64,000 bases of DNA, taken from assembly GCA_047608145.1 (NCBI GenBank), contig JASGDC010000003.1, positions 1-64,000 on the forward strand. The letters run 5' to 3'. The stretch comes from JASGDC01 sp047608145 (GTDB lineage Bacteria > Actinomycetota > Actinomycetes > Actinomycetales > Micrococcaceae). Made by a program: the position numbers and the translations under genes. Every line of letters starts with the position of its first letter. The first letter of the stretch is position 1. The notes below the pieces were generated by a model. The model ran no database searches. It was given only the letters and a program-made list of their open reading frames with translations, and had not been told where the DNA came from. Shown here one piece after another: positions 45,604-55,121 of the stretch.

Positions 45604-46046
45604 TCTTCCTCGTCTTTAATCATGCCCCATTTTTGGATAAAACTACTTAAAATCCATAATAATATGTTTATTACTATAGCTATTAAACACAAAAAGAATG
45701 GTGTGTGTACTGGTCGTTCTGCCCAAGAGGGAAGTAAGTAAACTAAAACCCCTAAATGCCAGCCTGCAAAAATACTCGAAATAACCATGCTAGCTTGAGC
45801 AAGTGCGATAGTACGACTTGCAACATAAGGATTTAATGGCTCTTTACGCTTACCCGTATGCCATTGGTAAATAGGATAACTTAAAATTGCCAACACCACG
45901 ATAATTAAAGAGTTAGTTATTAAAGCCCACTTAGAAAAATATGGTAACGCCAAAGAATAGGTGTCACAAAAAATAATAGCTAACCAACCTAATAAAGTAG
46001 CACCTACAGCTATCTGTACAGACCTTACTGGTGTAAGTGCCGGCAT
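45600..46046 (-). CDS. DUF3180 membrane protein
   Basis: A small integral membrane protein with four predicted helices (for example TLLGWLAIIFCDTYSL, ALITNSLIIVVLAILSYPI, SMVISSIFAGWHLGVLVYLL and FFLCLIAIVINILLWILSSF), which is the DUF3180 pattern next to folK in actinobacteria. I use the ATG at 46044-46046, 7 nt after the folBK stop, because hydrophobic sequence begins soon after it. Starts at 46082 or 46085 would overlap folBK by about 30 bp. Neither has a clear ribosome binding site. Function unknown. Confidence 0.8.
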   Translation of the reverse strand: MPALTPVRSVQIAVGATLLGWLAIIFCDTYSLALPYFSKWALITNSLIIVVLAILSYPIYQWHTGKRKEPLNPYVASRTIALAQASMVISSIFAGWHLGVLVYLLPSWAERPVHTPFFLCLIAIVINILLWILSSFIQKWGMIKDEEE

Positions 46047-46053
46047 ACTAGGT

Positions 46054-46974
46054 TTATTCGCCACGATAAACTTCAATCTCATCAATGCTGATTGATTCTA
46101 ACATAATGTCAGCTACTGCTACTCCTTCAGCAAATTCAGCCTTCGAATCCATCAAGTACCATGGATAAAGCACAAACGCTCGCTCATGTGCTCGTGGATG
46201 AGGCAACGTCAATTCTTCGGTATCCATAACCACATCTTCATAACGGATAATATCAATATCTAAAGTCCTCGCCCCCCAACGTACTTCTCTAATCCGACCA
46301 TGTAGATTTTCAATTTCATGAATAAATTCTAGTAAGTCGTTAGGCTCTAGTGAAGTCTTAAATTCAGCGACTAAGTTTAGATAAGGAGGTTGTTGTGGCC
46401 CACCTACAGCTTCAGAGATTACAATTGGTGATACTCTAATCAATTTCATAAATGACGGCTCAGCAAGTTGTTTCGCTGCATCTTGCAAAGTCTCTTTGCT
46501 ACGCCCCAAGTTAGAACCAAGCGCCAAGATTACTTTATTAGTAATATCCATTGCACCAGTTTTATACTTTTCTTCCAAAGATTCTGGAACTGCATCGGTG
46601 CTTGTGCTTAATTTGTCATACTCTCTGCGAATCGTAATTGCAATATCTTGGAATTTTGGCTTAATTGGAGCTTCTGGTTTATGGACTGTAATTTCAACTG
46701 CCTCTGGAGCAAACCGTTCCAGAATTAACTCAGCAATTTCTTCAGCTAATGTTTCAATTAAACTAACTGGTTCACCAGCTACTCTTTCCACAATTGTATC
46801 TGCTACTTCTGCATAGTTGATAGTGCGACTAAGATCATCACGATAGCCAGCTGTGGAAACATCTGTTTCAAGAATAGCGTCAATAATGAAGTTTTGGCCA
46901 GTTTCACGTTCATGATCATAAAATCCGTGATAGCCATAAGTTTCAATACCAATAAGTTTAATTAGGTCAGTCAT
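46054..46974 (-). CDS. folBK: Bifunctional dihydroneopterin aldolase/HPPK
   Basis: A fusion of two consecutive folate enzymes in 306 residues. FolB (about 1-120) begins with TDLIKLIGIETYGYHGFYDHE and ends HKPEAPIKPKFQDIAITIRR. FolK (about 147-300) has VILALGSNLGRSKETLQDA, the HGRIREVRWGARTLDIDII signature and HPRAHERAFVL. It converts dihydroneopterin to hydroxymethyldihydropterin and pyrophosphorylates it for FolP. A TAGAAT box ends 6 nt before the ATG, with no Shine-Dalgarno sequence. In many actinobacteria folB and folK are separate genes. Confidence 0.95.
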   Translation of the reverse strand: MTDLIKLIGIETYGYHGFYDHERETGQNFIIDAILETDVSTAGYRDDLSRTINYAEVADTIVERVAGEPVSLIETLAEEIAELILERFAPEAVEITVHKPEAPIKPKFQDIAITIRREYDKLSTSTDAVPESLEEKYKTGAMDITNKVILALGSNLGRSKETLQDAAKQLAEPSFMKLIRVSPIVISEAVGGPQQPPYLNLVAEFKTSLEPNDLLEFIHEIENLHGRIREVRWGARTLDIDIIRYEDVVMDTEELTLPHPRAHERAFVLYPWYLMDSKAEFAEGVAVADIMLESISIDEIEVYRGE

Positions 46975-46980
46975 AAATCT

Positions 46981-46986
46981 ATTCTA
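46981..46986 (-). promoter_or_regulatory. -10 box of the folBK leaderless promoter
   Basis: TAGAAT on the minus strand is followed by AGATTT and the folBK ATG. Confidence 0.5.
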
Positions 46987-46987
46987 C

Positions 46988-47695
46988 TTAATTTGTTAGC
47001 TTGGCGTATACTTGGCGCAACCACTCCATTGCCTTAGCTGACTCAGGACCAAAAGCCGATCGCAAGGTTAATTCGGGGCGAGATTCCCACATATTAATAA
47101 ATTCAATATCGTTAATATCGACCACTTTATCATCACTGGAAAATATTTTTTTTAAGTCAATACCACGGATTTTGAATAAATCTAAAACATTTTTATCCAA
47201 TTGTTCAACAAGCAGATAGAGGACAGCGGCTGCATGTTTGCAATAAGTATCCCATTCTGGACAGTCACAAGAGCATGATTTCAAAAATGGCATCTCACAT
47301 AAATCAATACCTGATTCTTGAAGGTCTTGGAAAATTTCTTCAGTTAGATCTTTAGAAAGAACCGTAGAGTACTGGTCAAGGTGAGCGACAAAATACTTCT
47401 CCACCAAATCTATAGGGATTTCATGGAATTCAATCGTACATCGATATGGTTGTGGAGTAGAACCTTGAATTTGAGCACTTACTTTGCCTTTGTTAACTGC
47501 AAACCAGAGAACTTGCCCTCGCCTTGCATAGTTTTTCCCAGCAATTTTAACGAAACCACTTAATTCATTTTCAACTATGCCATAAACACGGTTAGCCCAC
47601 CAACGGGTACCAAAAGGTCCGCTGCGTGAAACTGCACGAATTCCATCAGCAGGTAATGGGCGCGAAGCTCTTCTTGGCGGATCAAAATCAAACAT
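46988..47695 (-). CDS. SWIM zinc-finger protein
   Basis: A 235-residue protein with a SWIM motif, C143-x-C145-x6-C152-x-H154 (CDCPEWDTYCKHAAAVLYLL), and a basic N-terminal region containing GPFGTRWWANRVYG. SWIM proteins bind DNA or proteins and in actinobacteria are usually encoded beside a SNF2-type helicase, as here. Its ATG shares a base with the helicase stop codon, so the two are translationally coupled and probably act as a complex. The role is not known. Confidence 0.88.
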   Translation of the reverse strand: MFDFDPPRRASRPLPADGIRAVSRSGPFGTRWWANRVYGIVENELSGFVKIAGKNYARRGQVLWFAVNKGKVSAQIQGSTPQPYRCTIEFHEIPIDLVEKYFVAHLDQYSTVLSKDLTEEIFQDLQESGIDLCEMPFLKSCSCDCPEWDTYCKHAAAVLYLLVEQLDKNVLDLFKIRGIDLKKIFSSDDKVVDINDIEFINMWESRPELTLRSAFGPESAKAMEWLRQVYAKLTN

Positions 47696-50406
47696 TAGTC
47701 ACCTATAGCCCTATCTTCTAATGCAAATAGCTCACGTAGTTTGTCAGTATCAAGCTCAGTAATCCAACCTTGTCCAGTTGCTACTACTGTATTTGCTAGA
47801 TGTTGTTTAGAATCGATAATTTGTTCAATCCGCTCTTCGACGGTACCAACAGTTAGCATTTTGTATACTTGGACATCTTTATCTTGTCCAATTCTAAAAG
47901 CACGGTCAGTTGCTTGGTTTTCCACAGCCGGATTCCACCAGCGATCAAGGTGGATCACATTATTTGCAGCTGTTAAGTTAAGACCAGTACCGCCTGCTTT
48001 TAGTGAAAGCAGCATAATCCTTGGTGCATTTTTAGCTTTGCGTTGAAAACTTTTTACCATTTTATCGCGTTGCGTTTTTTGCACTCCACCATGTAAAAAT
48101 GGGATTTTAACTCCAAATTTCTTTTCCCAATATGGCTGTAGTATCTTGCCAAACTCAGTGTATTGAGTAAAGAGTAACGCTCTTTCATTTCTGGCTAAAA
48201 TTGCTTCAAGAATATCTTCTACACGTTCTACTTTCCCAGAACGATGCTGTCCGTTAGAATCTAAAATTCCAGAATTATCGCCTAAAAAGTGTGCTGGATG
48301 ATTACAAACTTGTTTTAAGTGCATCAAAGTAGTTAATACTAGAGCCTTACGTTCAATAGAGCTAGCACTATTGATTCGATCCATCATATCTTTTACAACT
48401 GCTTTATAAAGTCCGGCTTGCTCAACTGTCAGGTTCGTACGTACCATCAACTCCTGTTTTTCAGGCAAATCACCGACAATATCGGGATCGGTTTTACTAC
48501 GACGTAGAATAAACGGTCCAGTAATTTTCCGCAACATAGCTAAGGCCTCATCATCACCATGACGCTCGATAGGTTTGGCGTAACTATCTTGGAATTGTTT
48601 CTTTGAACCTAGTATTCCAGGATTTGTAAAATCCATAATGGAGCGTAACTCTAAAAGCTTATTTTCAACTGGGGTACCAGTTAGTGCAACTCGATGACGA
48701 GCGGATAATGCCCTAGCCGCTTTAGACTGGCTAGTGTTTTGGTTTTTAACATACTGAGCTTCATCTAACACTACTCTATTCCAATTAATTTTCGCTAAAG
48801 TAGCTTGATCACGAGTCAAAATATTATAAGTGGAAACCACTATGTCGTATTTAGCTGCCTGATTTTGTAATTGTTTCGCCGTTAGGCGTTTAGTTCCATG
48901 ATGGATATATACTTTAAGACGAGGTGTAAAACGTTTAATTTCTGCTTCCCAGTTACCGACGACTGACATTGGGCAAATCACCAAAGTAGGACCTAATTTT
49001 TGTGGACGTTCGTGCAATACTAAAGCGATTAACTGTAATGTCTTACCCAGTCCCATATCATCTGCTAAGATTACACCTAATCCTAGCGAACTCATAAAGC
49101 TTAACCAATTAAGCCCTTGTTGTTGGTATGGACGAAGCTCAGCTTTTAAGCCTTCAGGTACACCGACATCTTCAATACTCTTATTTAGTTTGCCGGTAAG
49201 TAGCTCATCAAGCCAACCATCTGCCACAATTTCTGGTTCTTCAATTTCAAGCTTGTTAGTTTCGCTAAGGGTATTTAATGCTGCACCAACAGTTAATTCG
49301 CTCTTTTTACCTTTAGAACTTACATATTTACTTGCTGCGACTAAAGCTTTTGCATCAACTTGTATCCATTGATTCCGTAATCGAACTAACGAGCTTTTTT
49401 GATTAACTAGCTGACGCATTTCCTTTTCGGTAAGCTTCATATCCCCGACAGCAACTTCCCAGGTAAAACGCATTAGATGTTCAAGGCCCATAGGAGCGTA
49501 GGCAGTTGGTGTGATATCAGTTTCAACTTTTACCGATAGTTTTGGTGTTATCTTCGTCCATTCTTTAGGTAGCATCACAATAATCCCATTATTGCGTAAT
49601 TGTGGCACTCCAATTTCCAAGAATCTTGTTACATCTTCTAATGAGCAACTGAAAGTAAAACCGTCAGAACTTACTTCCCAGTTATCAATTGCAGGATAAG
49701 CTTTAATTGCGTTATGAAGTCCTTCTACACCTTTAGCTAAGGTGCCGTGTGCTGAAATATTTTCACTAATCGTCACTAAATTGTCCTGCCCAAGTTTTAA
49801 GCAACACTGGACTTGCCAATTTTCTCCAACATCAGCCTCATGGAGCCGCAATATAAATTCTGACTGATTACCAACTTTAACCTGTTTACCCCAAGCTTTA
49901 AATGCTTGGGCAATATCTTCATGTGGTTGATTATCTGAGATATCAGTTTGCAATGCGGTAAGTACTGGATCTTTTGGGGTTTGAAGATCTGAGATTAAAG
50001 ATCTAACATAAAGGTTCGTATAGAACTTAGAAAACTCTAATAAGCCTGGAGCTACCTCTTCAAACTGCTTTATCCAAGCATCAACTACATTAGGTAATTG
50101 CCATAACCATTGATTTGCAGTATCGAAGAACTGGCTTTCATGCTGCACTCGGTTAGGCACTACAAAACCAGCCTTAACTGCTTTTTGAATTAAATCGACA
50201 ATCTCTTTGAACTTAATTAGTGAATCATCAGCATTAACTTCCATAAACTGCTTAAAAAGTTCCTGTTGCTGCTCATAACTTAATAGTTTGGCAGGTAGCC
50301 CGCGTTGTTTATGTAAAAATTTACCTAAAAAGGAATAATCTCCTGGACTAGTAGTCCAGACTCGTAATGTTGCATCGTATGCAGCGTGCAGTTTTGCTTT
50401 ACCCAA
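47695..50406 (-). CDS. SNF2-family DEAD/DEAH helicase
   Basis: A 903-residue Swi2/Snf2 ATPase. An N-terminal 420-residue region of unknown fold contains a bacterial SNF2-associated segment. It is followed by ADDMGLGKTLQ (Walker A, near 455), DEAQ (motif II, near 557) and helicase C motifs including SLKAGGTGLNLTAANNVIHL and RIGQDKDVQVYK near the end. Such proteins remodel nucleoprotein or RNA polymerase complexes (RapA is a relative) and some belong to phage defence. The start is TTG with GAAGGAAA about 7 nt upstream. It forms a two-gene unit with the SWIM protein. Confidence 0.92.
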   Translation of the reverse strand: MGKAKLHAAYDATLRVWTTSPGDYSFLGKFLHKQRGLPAKLLSYEQQQELFKQFMEVNADDSLIKFKEIVDLIQKAVKAGFVVPNRVQHESQFFDTANQWLWQLPNVVDAWIKQFEEVAPGLLEFSKFYTNLYVRSLISDLQTPKDPVLTALQTDISDNQPHEDIAQAFKAWGKQVKVGNQSEFILRLHEADVGENWQVQCCLKLGQDNLVTISENISAHGTLAKGVEGLHNAIKAYPAIDNWEVSSDGFTFSCSLEDVTRFLEIGVPQLRNNGIIVMLPKEWTKITPKLSVKVETDITPTAYAPMGLEHLMRFTWEVAVGDMKLTEKEMRQLVNQKSSLVRLRNQWIQVDAKALVAASKYVSSKGKKSELTVGAALNTLSETNKLEIEEPEIVADGWLDELLTGKLNKSIEDVGVPEGLKAELRPYQQQGLNWLSFMSSLGLGVILADDMGLGKTLQLIALVLHERPQKLGPTLVICPMSVVGNWEAEIKRFTPRLKVYIHHGTKRLTAKQLQNQAAKYDIVVSTYNILTRDQATLAKINWNRVVLDEAQYVKNQNTSQSKAARALSARHRVALTGTPVENKLLELRSIMDFTNPGILGSKKQFQDSYAKPIERHGDDEALAMLRKITGPFILRRSKTDPDIVGDLPEKQELMVRTNLTVEQAGLYKAVVKDMMDRINSASSIERKALVLTTLMHLKQVCNHPAHFLGDNSGILDSNGQHRSGKVERVEDILEAILARNERALLFTQYTEFGKILQPYWEKKFGVKIPFLHGGVQKTQRDKMVKSFQRKAKNAPRIMLLSLKAGGTGLNLTAANNVIHLDRWWNPAVENQATDRAFRIGQDKDVQVYKMLTVGTVEERIEQIIDSKQHLANTVVATGQGWITELDTDKLRELFALEDRAIGD

Positions 50407-50460
50407 TAGTTTTCCTTCTCAGCTTAACCTTATAAGTATAGCTAATCTGCAGCACTGGTG

Positions 50461-51243
50461 CTATTTATACAATTTTTCCCAAGCACGCAAGGCTCGCGTA
50501 GTATTTTTAACTTCGTGAACTCGCACTGCCCATAAGTCACGTTCGGCTGCCCACAAAGTAAGAGCCAGAGTAGCAGCATCACGTTCCTTTGCATCAGAAC
50601 CACCGAATTCACTTAGGAAGCGTTTGCGTGAAGCTCCTAATAGCAAGGGAAAATGTAGATTCTCAAGTACTTGAAAATTTTGTAAAAGTTCCCAGTTTTG
50701 TTTAGCATTTTTTGCAAAACCAATACCTGGGTCTAAATATAAATACTCTTGTTTAATTCCTGCCAACAGAGCAGCTTTAACTCTACCGCTAAGTTCTTTT
50801 GCAATATCTTTTGCAATATCATCGTAGTTATTCTGTTGATCCATAACCTTAGAATGAGCACGCCAGTGCATAGCAATGTAAGGCACATCTAATGCGGCAA
50901 CTGTTGGTAGCATCTTTTTATCAGCTAAGCCGCCGGAAACATCATTAACAATAGTCGCACCTGCTTGCACAGCTTTAGCTGCTGTTTCAGCGTTCATGGT
51001 ATCTATGGAAATTTGAGCACCTTGTTCACTAAGTTCTTTAATGACTGGCAAAACTCGATTTTGCTCTTCTGATAACGAAACTCGTTCTGCTCCTGGACGA
51101 GTAGATTCCCCACCAATATCGATAATATCGGCACCATCTTCAAGTAGTTGTAATCCATGCTCAACTGCGGTTTTTGCAGTTGCAAACTCACCACCATCGC
51201 TGAAAGAATTTGGTGTCACATTTAAGATTCCCATAACAAGCAT
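50461..51243 (-). CDS. folP: Dihydropteroate synthase
   Basis: Condenses hydroxymethyldihydropterin pyrophosphate with p-aminobenzoate and is the sulfonamide target. The 260-residue TIM barrel shows MGILNVTPNSFSDGG at the start, DIGGESTRPGA near 41-51, NDVSGG near 98 and DPGIGFAKN near 170. TATAAT (51251-51256) ends 7 nt before the ATG, with no ribosome binding site. It is divergent from a small Dabb gene and lies upstream of the SNF2 gene, from which it is separated by about 55 nt. Confidence 0.96.
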   Translation of the reverse strand: MLVMGILNVTPNSFSDGGEFATAKTAVEHGLQLLEDGADIIDIGGESTRPGAERVSLSEEQNRVLPVIKELSEQGAQISIDTMNAETAAKAVQAGATIVNDVSGGLADKKMLPTVAALDVPYIAMHWRAHSKVMDQQNNYDDIAKDIAKELSGRVKAALLAGIKQEYLYLDPGIGFAKNAKQNWELLQNFQVLENLHFPLLLGASRKRFLSEFGGSDAKERDAATLALTLWAAERDLWAVRVHEVKNTTRALRAWEKLYK

Positions 51244-51250
51244 GAGATTA

Positions 51251-51287
51251 ATTATAGCGTGTAATATCTCATGAATGAGGTTAGTAT
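51251..51287. promoter_or_regulatory. Divergent leaderless promoters for folP and the Dabb gene
   Basis: Within a 50-bp spacer, TATAAT on the minus strand (51251-51256) ends 7 nt before folP, and TAGTAT on the plus strand (51282-51287) ends 6 nt before the ATG at 51294. Confidence 0.55.
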
Positions 51288-51293
51288 TGATGT

Positions 51294-51620
51294 ATGGAAC
51301 CTCAAAATATAGCTACTGACAAACCGTTTCAGCACAACGTATCTTTTCGACTAAATATTGAAGACAAAAATGTCGAGCAGAGGCTTTTTGAAAAAGCAGC
51401 ACAGCTTAAGCAAATAGTAGGAGTAACCAGCTTATCTTTTGGTGAGAATATCACACCGGAAACAGAAAACAAACATGGTTATAACTATGGACTAACTGTA
51501 CAATTCACTAACTATCAAGCACTATTGGATTATCAAGATGACCCCACTCATGTGGAATTTAAGGACTTTATTAAGCCTTACTTCCAAGCAGTAATAGTTG
51601 TAGATTATCCACTCAGGTAA
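51294..51620 (+). CDS. Dabb (stress-responsive A/B barrel) family protein
   Basis: A 108-residue protein with the dimeric alpha-beta barrel pattern: an early FRLNIEDKNVE strand, a central VGVTSLSFGENITPE, then YGLTVQFTNYQALLDYQDDPTHVEFKDF, which is the Dabb signature, and a closing VVVDYPLR strand. Members include stress-induced plant proteins and some enzymes; no activity can be assigned here. The mRNA is probably leaderless (TAGTAT 6 nt upstream). A perfect terminator follows. Confidence 0.8.
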   Translation: MEPQNIATDKPFQHNVSFRLNIEDKNVEQRLFEKAAQLKQIVGVTSLSFGENITPETENKHGYNYGLTVQFTNYQALLDYQDDPTHVEFKDFIKPYFQAVIVVDYPLR

Positions 51621-51671
51621 GCTAACTACCTCTAAGTCTTCAGTACTTCACAGAGGAAACATCTAAAAGGC

Positions 51672-51704
51672 GAATACCCTATCCGAAGATAGGGTATTCT
51701 TTTT
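51672..51704 (+). terminator. Terminator after the Dabb gene
   Basis: GAATACCCTATC and GATAGGGTATTC are perfect complements around a CGAA tetraloop, followed by five T. It is a textbook intrinsic terminator. Confidence 0.95.
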
Positions 51705-51884
51705 GTGTGGTGATTGTTGTTAGGAGTTAGATTTACCACACAAAACTGCGAGATATGTAAACACAAAACCAGTTATATAACCAGCTTCAATAAAGCATAA
51801 GCTACCAACCTATATATTCCATTAGCAAAACTTTTATGTTTCCTCAATATATATCAATAAACCTGAAAAACTGCTGAGTGTATT

Positions 51885-52448
51885 TTAGTTAGAGTGAAAT
51901 ATTAAAGTCATGGCTTCACTACGTGTAGCTGGGTTACGCAAAGTTCCACGTACTGCACTAGTAACTGTCTGTGCACCAGCCTTTTTAATGCCACGCATTG
52001 AAATGCAAAGATGTTCACACTCTAAAACTACAATCACACCACTTGCTTGCAAATGTTCCACTAAAGACTCCGCAATTTCAGTAGTCATTCGTTCTTGGAT
52101 TTGTGGACGTTTTGCATAAATATCAACGAGTCTAGCTAACTTGCTGAGTCCAGCAATTTTACCTTCTTTACCAGGGATATAACCAATATGAGCTACTCCG
52201 TGAAATGGAATTAAATGATGCTCACAAGTCGAATGTAAAGGAATGTCGCGGACAATCACTAACTCTTCGTGGCGATCTTCAAAGCTCTCATTAAATAAAT
52301 CTGCAGGGTTTTGTGCAATGCCTGCAAAAATTTCAGCATAAGTATCAGCTACTCGCTTTGGGGTATCCTTGAGGCCAGTGCGCTTAGGATCTTCGCCTAT
52401 AGCTTCTAAAATCTCACTGACCGCAGCCTCGATACGCTCCAAATCCAT
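51885..52448 (-). CDS. folE: GTP cyclohydrolase I
   Basis: Opens GTP to dihydroneopterin triphosphate, the first step of folate synthesis. The 187-residue protein has the type I signature with zinc ligands in STCEHHLIPF and CEHLCISMRG, and the KAGAQTVTSA stretch. Its ATG shares one base with the ftsH stop (TAATG), so it is coupled to ftsH. No clear terminator was seen downstream, and the Dabb gene terminator lies on the other strand. Confidence 0.97.
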   Translation of the reverse strand: MDLERIEAAVSEILEAIGEDPKRTGLKDTPKRVADTYAEIFAGIAQNPADLFNESFEDRHEELVIVRDIPLHSTCEHHLIPFHGVAHIGYIPGKEGKIAGLSKLARLVDIYAKRPQIQERMTTEIAESLVEHLQASGVIVVLECEHLCISMRGIKKAGAQTVTSAVRGTLRNPATRSEAMTLIFHSN

Positions 52449-54508
52449 TAGTCATCAAGTTCTTCACGTGCTAAATCTTTTGGTCCTGCTTTTGGCTTAT
52501 CATCACCGAGTGGCACATCAACTGGATGCTCTTCTTTAGCACCTGCCATCTGATCTTGTGGAGCTAACTTCTCTGGGTTTTTACGACCTTCTTTTTCAGC
52601 TTCTTCACGTTCTTTCTTTGTTACCACTGGTGGCACATCAGAAACTGGACGTTCCGAACTAGATAACCAAACTGGGCGTAGTTCACTCTTCTTTACTGGA
52701 GCAAAAATTTCACTCAATTCTTGCTCATTAAGAGTTTCTTTCTCCAAAAGTTCAAGAGCTAGATGATCTAGTACATCACGGTACTTATTAAGAATTCGCC
52801 AAGCTTCGTCATGGCCTTCTTCAATAATCTTACGGACTTCTTGATCAACTATCGCAGCTGTACCTTCTGAGTAATTACGAGATTTTTGCGCAGACATGCC
52901 AAGGAATGGCTCACCATCACCTTCACCAAGCTGTACTGCACCAATTTTCTCACTCATACCGTAGTCGGTAACCATCTTACGAGCGATATTAGTAGCTTTT
53001 TCAATATCGTTTGAAGCACCAGTAGTCGGATCGTGGAATACGATTTCCTCAGCCACACGGCCACCCATTGCGTAAACAATCTGATCAAGTAATTCATTAC
53101 GAGTAGTAGAGTACTTATCATCCTCTGGCATTACCATGGTATATCCTAGCGCCCGACCACGAGGCATAATTGTCACCTTAGTTACTGGATCAGTATGACG
53201 GCAAGCAGCCGCTGCAAGTGCATGGCCACCTTCATGATAAGCCGTAATCTTACGCTCAGCTTCCTTCATAACTCGGCTCTTCTTTTGTGGCCCGGCCATT
53301 ACTCGGTCTATTGCCTCATCAAGAGCACGGTTATCGATAAGTTGCGCGTTAGAGCGAGCTGTCAATAACGCAGCCTCATTCAAAACGTTTGCCAAATCTG
53401 CACCAGTCATACCTGGAGTTTTCTTAGCTACAGCCTTCAAATCCACATCTTTAACAAGTGGTTTACCACGAGCATGAACTTTCAAAATATCCAAGCGACC
53501 TTGGAAGTCTGGGGCATCCACACCAATCTGACGGTCAAAACGTCCTGGACGTAACAAAGCTGGATCCAAAACATCAGGACGGTTAGTAGCTGCAATCAAA
53601 ATCACATTAGTCTTAGCGTCGAAACCATCCATTTCAACTAAAAGCTGGTTAAGAGTCTGTTCACGCTCATCATTACCGCCACCAATGCCGGCGCCACGTT
53701 GGCGACCTACTGCATCAATTTCATCAACAAAGATAATTGCTGGAGAATTTGACTTAGCTTTCTCAAACAAATCACGCACACGAGAAGCACCAACACCTAC
53801 AAACATCTCAACGAAATCAGAACCTGAAATTGAGAAGAATGGCACTCCTGCTTCACCAGCTACAGCTTTAGCAAGCAATGTTTTACCAGTACCTGGAGGG
53901 CCGTATAGCAAAACACCCTTTGGAATCTTAGCTCCGACAGCCTGGAAACGTTTTGGATTCTTTAAGAAATCTTTAATTTCTTCGATTTCTTCAACTGCTT
54001 CATCTGCACCGGCAACATCAGAAAACTTAACAGTGGATTCTTGTTTACTAATCTCTTTGGCTTTAGATTTTCCAAAGTTCATCACACCGCCGCCACCTTG
54101 GGCACGACCAATAAAGAACCAGAAAATTGCCAAGAGCAATAAAATCGGCAAGAAACTACCAATAAGAGTAGTAAACCAGTTATTTATTACTGGTTGATCT
54201 GTATAACCTTTTGCCAAGTTAGCAGCAGTAACATCATCTACTACTTCTTTACCACGAGGCTCTACATAGTAGAAAAATACGTCTTTGCTCTTATTTTCAT
54301 ACTTATCTTTTAGCTTTAACTCGACCTTCTGGTCGCCGTCATAAATCTTCGCCTTCTCAGCTTTACCATCTTTGATTAAGCTAAGACCTTGGCTCGTATC
54401 AACCTTAACGTTATTGCTGGTATTGAGCATGTTAAAGCCGAAAACAACAATAAGGAGTGCGACTACAATCCAAATTATTGGGTTATTCGATAGCTTCTTT
54501 TTTTTCAT
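52448..54508 (-). CDS. ftsH: ATP-dependent zinc metalloprotease FtsH
   Basis: A membrane-bound AAA+ protease that degrades misassembled membrane and regulatory proteins. In 686 residues: TM1 at 11-26, a short extracytoplasmic domain, TM2 at about 113-133, Walker A GPPGTGKT (203-210), the SRH region NRPDVLDPALLRPGRFD and the zinc motif HEGGH near 425. The C-terminal 60 residues are charged and low-complexity, typical of actinobacteria. GGAAGG precedes the ATG. It lies between hpt and folE. Confidence 0.97.
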   Translation of the reverse strand: MKKKKLSNNPIIWIVVALLIVVFGFNMLNTSNNVKVDTSQGLSLIKDGKAEKAKIYDGDQKVELKLKDKYENKSKDVFFYYVEPRGKEVVDDVTAANLAKGYTDQPVINNWFTTLIGSFLPILLLLAIFWFFIGRAQGGGGVMNFGKSKAKEISKQESTVKFSDVAGADEAVEEIEEIKDFLKNPKRFQAVGAKIPKGVLLYGPPGTGKTLLAKAVAGEAGVPFFSISGSDFVEMFVGVGASRVRDLFEKAKSNSPAIIFVDEIDAVGRQRGAGIGGGNDEREQTLNQLLVEMDGFDAKTNVILIAATNRPDVLDPALLRPGRFDRQIGVDAPDFQGRLDILKVHARGKPLVKDVDLKAVAKKTPGMTGADLANVLNEAALLTARSNAQLIDNRALDEAIDRVMAGPQKKSRVMKEAERKITAYHEGGHALAAAACRHTDPVTKVTIMPRGRALGYTMVMPEDDKYSTTRNELLDQIVYAMGGRVAEEIVFHDPTTGASNDIEKATNIARKMVTDYGMSEKIGAVQLGEGDGEPFLGMSAQKSRNYSEGTAAIVDQEVRKIIEEGHDEAWRILNKYRDVLDHLALELLEKETLNEQELSEIFAPVKKSELRPVWLSSSERPVSDVPPVVTKKEREEAEKEGRKNPEKLAPQDQMAGAKEEHPVDVPLGDDKPKAGPKDLAREELDD

Positions 54509-54569
54509 ATACCTTCCATGGTAAAGTCTCTAGACAGAAAATCTACATAGTTTAGCTACAAGCTAAACT

Positions 54570-55121
54570 CTATTCATAAACATGTGGAGCTAGAATTCCG
54601 ACAAAAGATAAATTACGGTATTTCTCTGCATAATCCAGTCCATAACCGATTACAAAATCATTTGGAATTTCAAAACCAATATACTTAACATCAACATCAA
54701 CTTTAAGTGCACCTGGTTTGCTCAATAGTGTTAGTATTTCTACACTTTTTGGACCACGAGATAATAAGTTATTGCGTAACCATGAGTATGTCAGACCAGA
54801 GTCTACGATATCTTCAACAATTAAAACGTGTTTTCCAGAAATGTCAGTGTCGAGGTCCTTAAGAATACGCACAGTACCAGAAGATTTAGTGCCAGAACCA
54901 TAAGAAGAAACTGCCATCCAGTCCATTTGTATATGTTTGTTAAGCTCACGCACAAAGTCAGCAACCACCATTACTGAACCTTTAAGAATACCTACGATTA
55001 GCAGGTCTTCACCCTGATAATCTTTTTCAACTTGGCGAGCCAATTTACCCAAACGCTCGCGAATCTGATCTTCCGTATAAAGTACTTTAGCTATTTCGTC
55101 TTTAACGTTATCTAATTCCAC
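54570..55121 (-). CDS. hpt: Hypoxanthine phosphoribosyltransferase
   Basis: Salvages hypoxanthine or guanine with PRPP. The 183-residue protein has the PRPP-binding motif VLIVEDIVDSGLTYSWL near residue 95 and a GILKGSVMVVADFVREL loop near 45. The start is GTG with GGAG upstream, overlapping the end of tilS by 10 bp. The tilS-hpt-ftsH order is conserved across many bacteria. Confidence 0.95.
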   Translation of the reverse strand: MELDNVKDEIAKVLYTEDQIRERLGKLARQVEKDYQGEDLLIVGILKGSVMVVADFVRELNKHIQMDWMAVSSYGSGTKSSGTVRILKDLDTDISGKHVLIVEDIVDSGLTYSWLRNNLLSRGPKSVEILTLLSKPGALKVDVDVKYIGFEIPNDFVIGYGLDYAEKYRNLSFVGILAPHVYE

